Source: Helicobacteraceae bacterium (GTDB lineage: Bacteria > Campylobacterota > Campylobacteria > Campylobacterales > Helicobacteraceae). Taken from it: a DNA stretch of 11,072 nt. Made by a program: the position numbers and the translations under genes. Within the stretch, counting starts at the first letter, position 1. The number at the start of each line of letters is the position of its first letter. The stretch covers positions 1 to 11,072 of the forward strand of contig JARHYY010000073.1 in the NCBI GenBank assembly GCA_029258405.1, read 5' to 3'. Shown one piece after another: positions 1-6,604 of this stretch. A model generated the notes under the pieces. It was not told the DNA's origin and did no database searches. It worked only from the letters and a program-made list of their open reading frames with translations.

Positions 1-831
1 ACCAAATGAGAGTTGTTTATAAAATCCTATCTTTTCGACTGTTTTTCCATCTTTCGTAGGAAAAGTATATTCAATCTTGCCTTCTTTAGCACTCTTAAGT
101 GCATCTTCAAGAGCTTTTTCAACAAAAGCACCAGCACCACTTTTCATATAATCTATATCTTCATGAGAAAAGATTTTACCACTTGAATCTGTAATAAAAA
201 TACTCAATGTAGGGAGCTCTTTGTTCTTGAATGCTTCAAACCGCTCTTGATAGTTATCAACTCTTGTATTTACACCAACTACACCAGCAAATTGTCCATT
301 TTTAAAAAATGGTGTAGTAGCGGCGATAAACTGTCCTCCCTTATATTTACCTATTGCACTGACATAAACAGCTGTAACAATGCCCTGTTGCTTTTGTTTT
401 GTTTCAATATACCATGGACGAGTTCTGCGATCAACCTCCATATAATCCCAATCAGCAGAGAGCTCCGTATTACCATCTTCATCATAATATGCAAAAATTG
501 TTTTGCCATCGCTATCATAAGTTAAATATACAAGGGGGTATTTAGTGAGATTGCTTATACTATTCATAATAATTCTTTGCTGTAAAACATCATCTCTATC
601 CATACGAGCCATATCCCTTGCTAATACTTTTAAATGTTCTTGCAATTCATCAATCATTGTTATAGATATGCTTGTAACAGCGGAATTTAAGGTTTGTTTT
701 TGTATGCCCTCATAGAGGTTTTTTACATCTTCAGAAGTTTTTTTAAAATTAAATGCACTGATAGCAATTATAACAATGAGAAATATTATTATAGAGCTAA
801 AGGTAAGTTTGCTGCTTAGAGAACTTAACAT
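1..831 (-). CDS. Methyl-accepting chemotaxis protein, N-terminal part with dCache sensor (partial)
   Basis: This is a membrane chemoreceptor that should sense a small molecule in the periplasm and signal to CheA/CheW. The frame is open for 277 codons from ATG at 831 to the window edge, so the HAMP and cytoplasmic signalling domains are not seen. One membrane segment lies at about residues 10-27, followed by a helical stretch and a periplasmic dCache_1-like sensor at about 35-275. The membrane-distal half shows DRRTRPWY (134-141), AVYVSAIG (154-161) and GVVGVNTRVD (183-192), which match the dCache pattern. AGGAG at 837-841, 5 nt upstream, supports the start. It is divergent from the oxidase gene at 1013. 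The R-x-W-Y part of the amino-acid-binding signature is kept, but the usual aspartates are S158 and N188. A dCache histidine kinase or cyclase is possible because the output domain is missing; chemoreceptor is the likeliest call in this lineage. Confidence 0.8.
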   Translation of the reverse strand, partial: MLSSLSSKLTFSSIIIFLIVIIAISAFNFKKTSEDVKNLYEGIQKQTLNSAVTSISITMIDELQEHLKVLARDMARMDRDDVLQQRIIMNSISNLTKYPLVYLTYDSDGKTIFAYYDEDGNTELSADWDYMEVDRRTRPWYIETKQKQQGIVTAVYVSAIGKYKGGQFIAATTPFFKNGQFAGVVGVNTRVDNYQERFEAFKNKELPTLSIFITDSSGKIFSHEDIDYMKSGAGAFVEKALEDALKSAKEGKIEYTFPTKDGKTVEKIGFYKQLSFG

Positions 832-884
832 AAATACTCCTAAAACCTTGAGTTATAAAAATAATTTGTATTATTACATAAAAT

Positions 885-900
885 ATTATAAATTATTATA
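885..900 (-). promoter_or_regulatory. Candidate -10 elements for the chemoreceptor gene
   Basis: Two exact TATAAT hexamers read on the minus strand at 900-895 and 890-885, which would give leaders of roughly 45-60 nt before the ATG at 831. There is no TTGACA-like -35. I see no sigma-28 or sigma-54 signature, so vegetative transcription is the simplest reading. The region is so AT-rich that one or both matches could be chance. Confidence 0.35.
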
Positions 901-908
901 AAAAAATT

Positions 909-950
909 TTACAATAAAACAAGTTCATTATCTTATGAACCATATTGTAA
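909..950. promoter_or_regulatory. Nested inverted repeats between divergent genes, possible operator
   Basis: An outer 8-bp inverted repeat, TTACAATA (909-916) and TATTGTAA (943-950), encloses an inner 6-bp repeat, GTTCAT (923-928) and ATGAAC (935-940). Their centres differ by 2 bp. They lie upstream of the candidate -10 elements of both the chemoreceptor and the oxidase, where a shared regulator could act. They match no operator I know with confidence; the spacing differs from the Campylobacterota Fur and PerR boxes. Confidence 0.35.
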
Positions 951-973
951 TATTTCATTTAAGTAGTTTATAG

Positions 974-979
974 TAAAAT
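974..979 (+). promoter_or_regulatory. Candidate -10 for the FAD oxidase gene
   Basis: TAAAAT (5 of 6 matches to TATAAT) lies about 20 nt before the AAGGGG ribosome binding site at 1000-1005, giving a leader of roughly 25-30 nt. There is no clear -35, as is usual for the vegetative sigma factor in this lineage. The call is weak because the surroundings are very AT-rich. Confidence 0.35.
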
Positions 980-1012
980 TATTATCTTAATATTTATACA
1001 AGGGGTTATTTT

Positions 1013-2911
1013 GTGAAAATTACACGGAGAGATTTCTTAAATGGTATGGCTGGCGTAGCTATTGGAGGTGCTTGGTTTGTGCTTGGAGGCTGTTCTGCGT
1101 CAAAACCTTTGCATACACAAGGTTGGGCTATAAAATCTTATTACCCACCATCTCTTCAAGGGCTAAGAGGAAGTACAGATGAAAGTTATGAATTTGCTCA
1201 CATGCTAAGAGATGGAGAAAACTTTGATTTTTCATCGCATCAAATAGAGGAACATTATGATCTTATTGTTGTTGGTGCTGGACTTAGCGGAATGTGTGCT
1301 GCAGTTCTAGGAAGGAGAAAGCTAGGAGAGAATGCAAAAATTTTGATTTTAGATAATCATGATGATTTTGGTGGGCATGCGAAAAGGAACGAGTTTCAAA
1401 CAGAGCATGGACTTATTCTTGGTTATGGAGGGAGCGAGTCTTTTCAATCTCCAAAATCTTTGTATAGTCAAGAAGTAGTAAGCTTTTTAAAATCGATTAA
1501 TATTGATATTGATGAACTTGGCAAGCGATTTAACATTGACTTTTATCCTGATATGGGGCTTAGTCGTGGAGTATATTTTGATAAAGAACATTATGGGATA
1601 GATAAGGTGGTAAGCGGAGATCCATCAAGAGCGGTAGCTGATGATATTCCACCTGATAGACTTAATGCAAAATCAGATGCTGATTTTATTTCTGCGTTTC
1701 CGCTCCCTAAAAAAGATATTGATGATCTAATTACATTGCATACGAGCAAAATAGATTGGCTCAAAGGCATGAGTAAGCAACAAAGAGCTATTTATGGAGA
1801 TAAGACAAGTTATGCAACATTTTTAAAAGAAAAAGTAAAATTAAGCGATAAGGCTATTTCGTATTTTGAAAAACGAACAAACGATTTTACTGCATTAAGC
1901 ATTGATTCTATATCTATGCAAACAGCAAGAGTTTGTTGGCTCCCCGGATTAGAGCATATTGGGCTACCTCCATTAGATGAAGAGGCACATGCAGAACGAG
2001 ATGATTTATATAACTATCATTTTCCAGATGGCAATGCTTCGGTTGTAAGGATAATGGTAAGAAATCTTATCCCTAAAGTTGCTCCGGGTAGCACAATGGA
2101 TGATATTGTGTTGGCTCAATTTGATTACTCAATGCTTGATAGGGAAGATTCTCCTACAAGATTGCGATTACGAAGCACTGTTATTAATGCAGCAAATATT
2201 GATAGTGGCGTAGAATTAAGCTATATGCACTCTGGAGATAAAAAATTACATAAAGTTTTTGCAAAAAAAGTTGTTATGGCAGGATATAATGGAATGATTC
2301 CTTATATTATACCAACACTACCACAAAAACAAAAAGATGCCCTTGCCCTAAATGTTAAAGCACCAATTATGTATGCAAAAGTACTTATAAAAAATTGGCA
2401 ACCTTTTGTTAAGCTTGGCGTTAGTGAGATTTATGCTCCACAATGTCCTTATGCTCGAGTAAAAATTGATTATCCTGTAAATATGGGGGGCTATAAACAT
2501 CCTGTAGATCCCAATAAACCTATGTGCTTGCATATGTCGTGGGGGGTGAATATACCTTATCAAAATTTGAGTGCAAGAGATCAATTTAAGCTTGCAAGGC
2601 ATGAATTGCTTAATATGTCTTTTGCAGAACATGAAAAAATTATTCGCAATGAATTACAGGGCATGCTTGGCATGGCTGGCTTTAATCATGAAAATGATAT
2701 TTTAGCCATTACCCTTAATCGTTGGTCGCATTGTTATTCTTATTCTATCAATACATTATTTGATGATATAGAACAATCACAAAAAGCTATCTTAGAAGCA
2801 AGAAAGCCTTTTGGTAATATTGCTATTGCTAATTCTGATGCAAGTTGGGCTCCTTGGTTGCATACTGCAATTGAACAGGCACATAGGGCTATAAAGGAAT
2901 TGTACTCATGA
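1013..2911 (+). CDS. Tat-exported FAD-dependent oxidoreductase, spermidine dehydrogenase-like
   Basis: This is a 632-residue flavoprotein predicted to oxidise an amine-type substrate outside the cytoplasm. The start is GTG at 1013, with AAGGGG at 1000-1005 seven nt upstream. Residues 1-28 form a twin-arginine signal (ITRRDFLNG, R5-R6) with a hydrophobic stretch ending LGGC; C27 could be a lipidation site, making it a Tat-exported lipoprotein. The FAD-binding Rossmann motif VVGAGLSG is at 86-93, then DNHDDFGGHAKRNEF at 114-128, a phrase I associate with spermidine dehydrogenase-type proteins. The C-terminal SDASWAPW (608-615) and AIEQAHRAIKEL (619-630) also fit that family. Its substrate and electron acceptor cannot be read from sequence, and no cytochrome or small subunit gene lies beside it. 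It appears monocistronic, with a long gene-poor stretch after its TGA. Two G6 runs (2485-2490, 2541-2546) lie close together. I am confident of the flavoprotein and Tat calls and less so of the substrate. Confidence 0.82.
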   Translation: MKITRRDFLNGMAGVAIGGAWFVLGGCSASKPLHTQGWAIKSYYPPSLQGLRGSTDESYEFAHMLRDGENFDFSSHQIEEHYDLIVVGAGLSGMCAAVLGRRKLGENAKILILDNHDDFGGHAKRNEFQTEHGLILGYGGSESFQSPKSLYSQEVVSFLKSINIDIDELGKRFNIDFYPDMGLSRGVYFDKEHYGIDKVVSGDPSRAVADDIPPDRLNAKSDADFISAFPLPKKDIDDLITLHTSKIDWLKGMSKQQRAIYGDKTSYATFLKEKVKLSDKAISYFEKRTNDFTALSIDSISMQTARVCWLPGLEHIGLPPLDEEAHAERDDLYNYHFPDGNASVVRIMVRNLIPKVAPGSTMDDIVLAQFDYSMLDREDSPTRLRLRSTVINAANIDSGVELSYMHSGDKKLHKVFAKKVVMAGYNGMIPYIIPTLPQKQKDALALNVKAPIMYAKVLIKNWQPFVKLGVSEIYAPQCPYARVKIDYPVNMGGYKHPVDPNKPMCLHMSWGVNIPYQNLSARDQFKLARHELLNMSFAEHEKIIRNELQGMLGMAGFNHENDILAITLNRWSHCYSYSINTLFDDIEQSQKAILEARKPFGNIAIANSDASWAPWLHTAIEQAHRAIKELYS

Positions 2912-2952
2912 GCTAGCCTATTTACCCATATATATTAATATGCATAAAACGA

Positions 2953-3376
2953 TAGAATTTAGCCCTAAATCTCAATAAAAGGGCAAGCCTTAAAGGGAAT
3001 AAAAAAGATAAGGAGTAGTATAAACTGATAACACAAGCTGCTTGAGATACAAAAGAGCAAACTTATAAAATCTTTTATATTGATGAATGCAAGCATAAGT
3101 GTTAAGCTCTTGTTGAAATGAAGCATATGCCCTTAGTGTTTTAATGAATCTTAGTCGTTTAAAGAGGAGTAAAAGGTTTTTGCAAAGAGTGAAAATATTA
3201 TAAAGTAGATATTCAAAAGGAGCATAAGTACTTTTATGAATGAAGAATCTCTGCAAAAAGGTTCTTTGTTTATTTTGATAGATAAATGAATGTTTAAAAC
3301 TATGGCAAGCTATACATGAAACGCTTGCATACGTTGAGGTAGGGGAACTTGGGAGTAATGTTTAAAGGGTTACCTA
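2953..3376. repeat. Intergenic repeat copy A (pairs with 10322-10892)
   Basis: This gene-poor stretch is a diverged, same-orientation relative of 10322-10892. Matching blocks occur in the same order. Block 1 is at 2953-3000, where 23 of 27 aligned positions match at 2974-3000. A longer stretch runs from about 3091 to 3197. TTTTATGAATGAAGAAT (3232-3248) and AAAAAGGTTCTTTGTTTA (3255-3272) each have one mismatch to B. ACTATGGCAAGCTAT (3299-3313) is exact. A stem of GCAAGC/GCTTGC extended by TAT/ATA around one bulged base lies at 3301-3331 with a 12-nt loop. A minus-strand frame is open from about 3364 to 2990 but has no ATG and no ribosome binding site, and copy B does not keep it, so I do not call a gene. 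A weak GCCCT/AGGGC stem (2962-2984) has no T-tract. Function is unknown. Confidence 0.7.
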
Positions 3377-3389
3377 ATTTATAATATTG

Positions 3390-4031
3390 CTACAAGCCAT
3401 CAAGAATAATATGCCAAACATCTTTTACTTCTCTATCGTCAAGCATCATGATATCGTGGTTTTGTATAAAATAAGCTATTTTTGCCCTATTGAATAGTGT
3501 ATGATACTTTGAAGAATTATGTGATTTATGAAGGCATTCAGAGCATATTCCCAAAAAAGAGCGTATAATTACACAATATTCATTTAATGGAGTGTTGCAT
3601 ATAAAGCAATATTCTAATGTATTCAAACGCCCCTCAAAATGTAAAATTTTAGCATAAGTTTCACATAATGCCCTTATTGGGTTTTGTTTTTGCAAACGCA
3701 AAGCGGTTTCTTCAAGGAGATGATAGTAAAAAGAATCAATATATTGAATGTCTTTAAGATGTTTAAAGAGGAGTTTTATAAAACTCTGCCATAGTATTTT
3801 TTTTTCTCTTTCCTTTTCCCATGTAAAACCAAGATGCAGTGCTTCTCTTAGTTTGCTGATTCCTTTAAAACTCTCGGTTTGTATAAAAAAGTCAATTTTA
3901 TGCCCTAATGCTATTATGCTATGTCTTGCACCATAAAAGCGATATAGTCTTAGAATCTCATTTTCAGTTAATACATGAACCCACAAATCTTCATCTCTAT
4001 GAGGTTGTATATATATGATAAATCCTTGCAT
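3390..4031 (-). CDS. recO: Recombination mediator RecO, short epsilonproteobacterial type
   Basis: RecO loads RecA onto SSB-coated single-stranded DNA in gap repair, normally with RecR. The 213-residue length fits the short RecO of this lineage. The N-terminal OB-fold-like part includes MQGFI and the conserved-looking FYGARHSIIALGHKIDF (32-48). It is followed by a helical region, and a C4 zinc-binding pattern of C142-x2-C145 and C163-x2-C166. ATG at 4031 has AGGA 5 nt upstream. It is transcribed divergently from the operon at 4145 with about 113 bp between starts; no clear -10 of its own stands out. An A9 run on the coding strand (T9 at 3797-3805 on the plus strand) encodes the E-K-K-I stretch near residues 77-80 and is a slippage-prone site. 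RecO is poorly conserved in sequence, so the call rests on the N-terminal motif, the cysteine pattern and length. Confidence 0.8.
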   Translation of the reverse strand: MQGFIIYIQPHRDEDLWVHVLTENEILRLYRFYGARHSIIALGHKIDFFIQTESFKGISKLREALHLGFTWEKEREKKILWQSFIKLLFKHLKDIQYIDSFYYHLLEETALRLQKQNPIRALCETYAKILHFEGRLNTLEYCFICNTPLNEYCVIIRSFLGICSECLHKSHNSSKYHTLFNRAKIAYFIQNHDIMMLDDREVKDVWHIILDGL

Positions 4032-4105
4032 TGCAATCCTAGTTTCATTATTTTTATTACTATTTAAAATTTGGTATTTTTTTCTTATATGGTATCAAAT
4101 TTTGC

Positions 4106-4111
4106 TATAAT
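4106..4111 (+). promoter_or_regulatory. Extended -10 promoter of the IMPase-accD-rlmH-dksA-rsmE cluster
   Basis: A perfect TATAAT is preceded by TTTTGC, giving the extended -10 form typical of Helicobacter/Campylobacter vegetative promoters, with T-rich DNA upstream in place of a -35. Transcription would begin near 4118, about 27 nt before the first gene. No other strong promoter is visible before 8386, consistent with one transcript across the six genes. Confidence 0.7.
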
Positions 4112-4134
4112 TCTAGCTCAAAGATTTCAGCTTC

Positions 4135-4139
4135 AAGGA
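4135..4139 (+). promoter_or_regulatory. Ribosome binding site that favours the second of two ATGs
   Basis: AAGGA ends 2 nt before the ATG at 4142 and 5 nt before the adjacent in-frame ATG at 4145. The second spacing is the normal one, so 4145 is the preferred start. The difference is a single methionine. Confidence 0.6.
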
Positions 4140-4144
4140 TTATG

Positions 4145-4900
4145 ATGAGTAATATAACTCCTTTTGTTGATAGTGCCGTTGCTGCTGTTCTTGAGATACA
4201 AGAGAATATTAAATGTATGCCTAAAGATATTCTTTTAAAAAAGCATTCAGCAGGTGCTGGTGGAGATATAAGCCTCGAAGTTGATTTAGTTTGTGAAAAA
4301 AAATTTATAAAATATTTGTCTGCTTTTGGAACGATTCATTCTGAAGAAAGTGGTAAGCTTGATTTTGCCCATGCTCTTGATGATGTTATTATATTAGATC
4401 CATTAGATGGGAGTGATAATTTTGTAGCCTCTATTCCATACTTTGGAGCTTCTATTGCATTGTGCGATAAAGATAAAAAAACTAAGGCAGCTGTTGTAGC
4501 CAATTATTGCTCTTCAGAATTTTTTTTTAGAGATTTAAATTATTGTTCTGGTGAATCATTTGTGCTTCACAATGGGATTGTGAAAAAATATGATGATATA
4601 TATTCTCAAAAAGTGGGCATTTTTGAGTCGCCTTTTAAGAATGTATTATTAGCTCAAGAACTTTGCAAGAAAGGTTTTAAGTTTCGCTCCCTTGGTGCTT
4701 TAGCCCTTTCTTTAACTTATTCTAAAAGATGTCGCTTTATGTTGTATATAGGTCGTTTGAGGATGTATGATATAGAGGCAGGGATTTTTATTTCTGATGG
4801 GCTGTATTCTTATCGTGATGAACATACTTTGTTGTTAGCACATAGTGAGAAAGATTTTTTGTCTATTAAAAGCTTAATTGAAAAACACAAATATTTTTAA
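4145..4900 (+). CDS. Inositol monophosphatase-family (SuhB/CysQ-like) phosphatase
   Basis: This is a 251-residue member of the Mg2+-dependent, lithium-sensitive phosphatase superfamily, which dephosphorylates small sugar or nucleotide phosphates in the cytoplasm. Visible motifs, numbered from 4145, are GDISLEVDLVCEK near 40-52 (the substrate loop and first acidic residues), HSEES at 65-69 with the metal-binding E67-E68, the hallmark ILDPLDGSDNF at 83-93 (D85, D88, D91), and MYDIEAG around 207-213 where the family has W-D-x-A-A-G. The metal ligands all appear present; the usual W is Y208. It is the first gene of the cluster, with 19 nt before accD. A T9 run at 4520-4528 encodes three phenylalanines. 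Motifs do not separate inositol-1-phosphatase, PAP phosphatase (CysQ) or fructose-bisphosphatase, so I give no symbol. Confidence 0.82.
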   Translation: MSNITPFVDSAVAAVLEIQENIKCMPKDILLKKHSAGAGGDISLEVDLVCEKKFIKYLSAFGTIHSEESGKLDFAHALDDVIILDPLDGSDNFVASIPYFGASIALCDKDKKTKAAVVANYCSSEFFFRDLNYCSGESFVLHNGIVKKYDDIYSQKVGIFESPFKNVLLAQELCKKGFKFRSLGALALSLTYSKRCRFMLYIGRLRMYDIEAGIFISDGLYSYRDEHTLLLAHSEKDFLSIKSLIEKHKYF

Positions 4901-4907
4901 AACAAAA

Positions 4908-4912
4908 AAGGA
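4908..4912 (+). promoter_or_regulatory. Ribosome binding site setting the accD start at 4920
   Basis: AAGGA lies 7 nt before ATG 4920. An in-frame ATG at 4878 would add 14 residues overlapping the upstream gene, but it has no such site, and AccD proteins typically begin with a short M-x-x-x-D/W-F segment like the MGLADFF here. The downstream start is therefore chosen. Confidence 0.7.
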
Positions 4913-4919
4913 TTTTAGC

Positions 4920-5798
4920 ATGGGACTTGCCGATTTTTTTAAATTTGGTAAAGATGGGAGAAAGGAGAAAGTTGAGACTGAAAATGCGACAAGCCATTGG
5001 ATAAAATGTTCGCATTGTAATGCTTTAATGTATTATAAAGAAGTGAGTGTGCAGCATAATGTCTGCCCTAAATGCAATTATCACATGAAAATTTCCTTAG
5101 AAGAGCGTATAGCTATGATGTGCGACCCTAATACCCTTGTTGAATATGACAAAAATCTTTATCCTGTTGATCCCATTTCATTTGTTGATAAAAAGAGCTA
5201 TAACATACGCGTTGAAGAAGGGGCACAAAAATGCGGAAGACCAAGCTCTGTTTTGGCAGGGGAATGCTCCATAAATGGCATAAAAGCTCAAATAGTTTTT
5301 TTTGATTTTGGGTTTATGGGTGGTTCTTTAGGCTCTGTTGAGGGTGAAAAGATTATTAGGGCGATTAAAAGAGCCATTATGAGTAAACAAGGTTTAGTTA
5401 TAATTAGTGCTAGCGGGGGTGCAAGAATGCAGGAATCCACCTATTCTCTCATGCAAATGGCAAAAACAAGCACAGCCCTTGCTCAACTTTCTGCTGCAAA
5501 ACTTCCTTTTATATCTGTGCTTACAGATCCAACTATGGGCGGGGTAAGTGCCTCTTTTGCATTTCTTGGAGATATCATTATTGCCGAACCCGGTGCAACA
5601 ATTGGCTTTGCAGGGGCTAGAGTGATTAAGCAAACAATTGGTACTGATTTGCCCGATGGCTTTCAAAAAGCAGAATTTCTTTTGGAGCATGGATTAATTG
5701 ATATGATTGTGCCTCGTAAGGAGCTTAAAGCAAAAATAAGCTCAATTTTAAAATTTTTAAACAATAATGCTGAAAGTACTTTTGTATTGCATCTCTAA
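4920..5798 (+). CDS. accD: Acetyl-CoA carboxylase carboxyltransferase subunit beta
   Basis: AccD forms the carboxyltransferase with AccA and transfers CO2 from carboxybiotin to acetyl-CoA, making malonyl-CoA for fatty-acid synthesis. The 292-residue length is normal. The N-terminal zinc ribbon is C30-x2-C33-x15-C49-x2-C52. The carboxyltransferase core has GGSLGSVEGEKI (134-145), SASGGARMQES (163-173), the acyl-CoA/oxyanion glycine region, DPTMGGVSASFAFLGD (203-218), and EPGATIGFAG (223-232). The gene lies 19 nt after the phosphatase gene. Its 3' end overlaps rlmH by 32 nt, which suggests translational coupling. An 8-T run at 5296-5303 falls in F128-F129. accA is not in the window. The identification is secure. 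Confidence 0.97.
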   Translation: MGLADFFKFGKDGRKEKVETENATSHWIKCSHCNALMYYKEVSVQHNVCPKCNYHMKISLEERIAMMCDPNTLVEYDKNLYPVDPISFVDKKSYNIRVEEGAQKCGRPSSVLAGECSINGIKAQIVFFDFGFMGGSLGSVEGEKIIRAIKRAIMSKQGLVIISASGGARMQESTYSLMQMAKTSTALAQLSAAKLPFISVLTDPTMGGVSASFAFLGDIIIAEPGATIGFAGARVIKQTIGTDLPDGFQKAEFLLEHGLIDMIVPRKELKAKISSILKFLNNNAESTFVLHL

Positions 5799-6225
5799 AA
5801 AAGAAAAAGGAGCAACTGAAGCGATAAGCAATCGCTATATAAAATTATGCAAAGGATTAGGGGTTAGGTTAGAAATTACAAATGTATTTTCTGGAAGGAT
5901 TCAGCAGTTGCAACACATTGAAGAAATAAAAAAAATGTATTCTCGTCTTTTGTTGCCTCATTTGTCTGAAGGATTTTGTATAGCTCTTGATGTGTGTGGA
6001 GAGCGAATGGATAGTATGCAGTTTGCTAATATGCTAGAGAATAAGAATATGGTTGTTTTTTTTGTTGGTGGTGCTTATGGATTGCAGGAGGATTTTTTAC
6101 AGCGATGTCATAAAGTTATTTCACTGTCCCCTCTTACCTTTTCTCATAATGTGGCTAAAATTGTTCTTGAAGAACAAATTTATCGTGCTTTAAGTTTGAT
6201 AAAAAATCATCCTTATCACAAATAA
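5767..6225 (+). CDS. rlmH: 23S rRNA pseudouridine-1915 N3-methyltransferase RlmH
   Basis: RlmH is a small homodimeric SPOUT methyltransferase that uses SAM to methylate pseudouridine 1915 in helix 69 of 23S rRNA, after 70S assembly. The 152-residue length is standard. The SPOUT knot signatures are FFVGGAYGL (98-106), ISLSPLTFSHNVAKIVLEEQ (118-137) and the C-terminal PYHK (149-152), the tail typical of the family. The start at 5767 is fixed by the conserved-looking N-terminus (MLKVLLYCI) even though no ribosome binding site precedes it. The start lies inside accD, so initiation probably depends on ribosomes finishing accD. It is followed 19 nt later by dksA. Confidence 0.95.
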   Translation: MLKVLLYCISKKEKGATEAISNRYIKLCKGLGVRLEITNVFSGRIQQLQHIEEIKKMYSRLLLPHLSEGFCIALDVCGERMDSMQFANMLENKNMVVFFVGGAYGLQEDFLQRCHKVISLSPLTFSHNVAKIVLEEQIYRALSLIKNHPYHK

Positions 6226-6244
6226 TATCAGGAGATTAAGTTTT

Positions 6245-6604
6245 ATGAATAAAGAAAATATCGATTTACTTCATAGGGTACTACTTGAGCGACATAGGGA
6301 GCTTTCAGGGAATTTTTTACATCATGAAAATGTTATTGCAGTCTTGCATAAACAAGAAATGCACGATGAAATTGATTATGCTTTAATAAGTACAGAAACT
6401 TTTTTAGGTGATACTCTCATGAAACATCATAAAAAAGAATTTGACGATATAGAATGTGCCTTGCAAAAGATTGAAGAAAAGCGGTATGGGATTTGTGAAA
6501 TGTGCGGAGATGAAATAGATATTGAACGACTTAGGATAAAACCTCATGCAAAATATTGTATTATTTGCAGAGAGTATGTAGAAAAACAAAATGAGGGTAA
6601 ATAA
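6245..6604 (+). CDS. dksA: RNA polymerase-binding transcription factor DksA (DksA/TraR family)
   Basis: DksA enters the secondary channel of RNA polymerase and, with ppGpp, lowers rRNA promoter activity and adjusts amino-acid genes. The protein has 119 residues, shorter than the roughly 150 of E. coli DksA. It has an N-terminal helical coiled coil (about 3-80) whose tip carries D41-E-I-D44-Y-A46, the D-x-x-D-x-A signature needed for activity in E. coli. A C4 zinc finger follows: C84-x2-C87 and C105-x2-C108. AGGAGA at 6230-6235 lies 9 nt before the ATG. Its TAA overlaps the next gene's start (TAATG). The tip motif makes DksA more likely than a TraR-like or inactive paralogue. Its position beside two rRNA methyltransferases fits a role in ribosome supply. 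Confidence 0.88.
   Translation: MNKENIDLLHRVLLERHRELSGNFLHHENVIAVLHKQEMHDEIDYALISTETFLGDTLMKHHKKEFDDIECALQKIEEKRYGICEMCGDEIDIERLRIKPHAKYCIICREYVEKQNEGK

Noticed and set aside
247..525. 92-codon plus-strand open frame
   Set aside because: It lies opposite the chemoreceptor coding sequence, whose frame is continuous and shows dCache motifs; the opposite frame has no recognisable features.
885..901. PerR/Fur-like box near the chemoreceptor promoter
   Set aside because: The AT-rich inverted arrangement is one base off the expected spacing, and such matches are frequent in DNA this AT-rich.
2485..2546. Two G6 runs as a phase-variation switch in the oxidase gene
   Set aside because: Six Gs is shorter than the tracts usually associated with switching in Helicobacter, and both are explained by Gly, Trp and Val codons.
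2348..2632. 94-codon minus-strand open frame
   Set aside because: It is fully inside the flavin oxidase gene on the other strand, which has clear family motifs.
2962..2984. GCCCT/AGGGC stem as a terminator for the oxidase gene
   Set aside because: It has only 5 bp, a 13-nt loop and no following T-tract; it is better seen as part of the repeat.
3748..3936. 62-codon plus-strand open frame
   Set aside because: It is antisense to recO, with no ribosome binding site or recognisable content.
5394..5690. 98-codon minus-strand open frame
   Set aside because: It is antisense to the highly conserved core of accD.
6404..6589. 61-codon minus-strand open frame
   Set aside because: It is antisense to the zinc-finger region of dksA.
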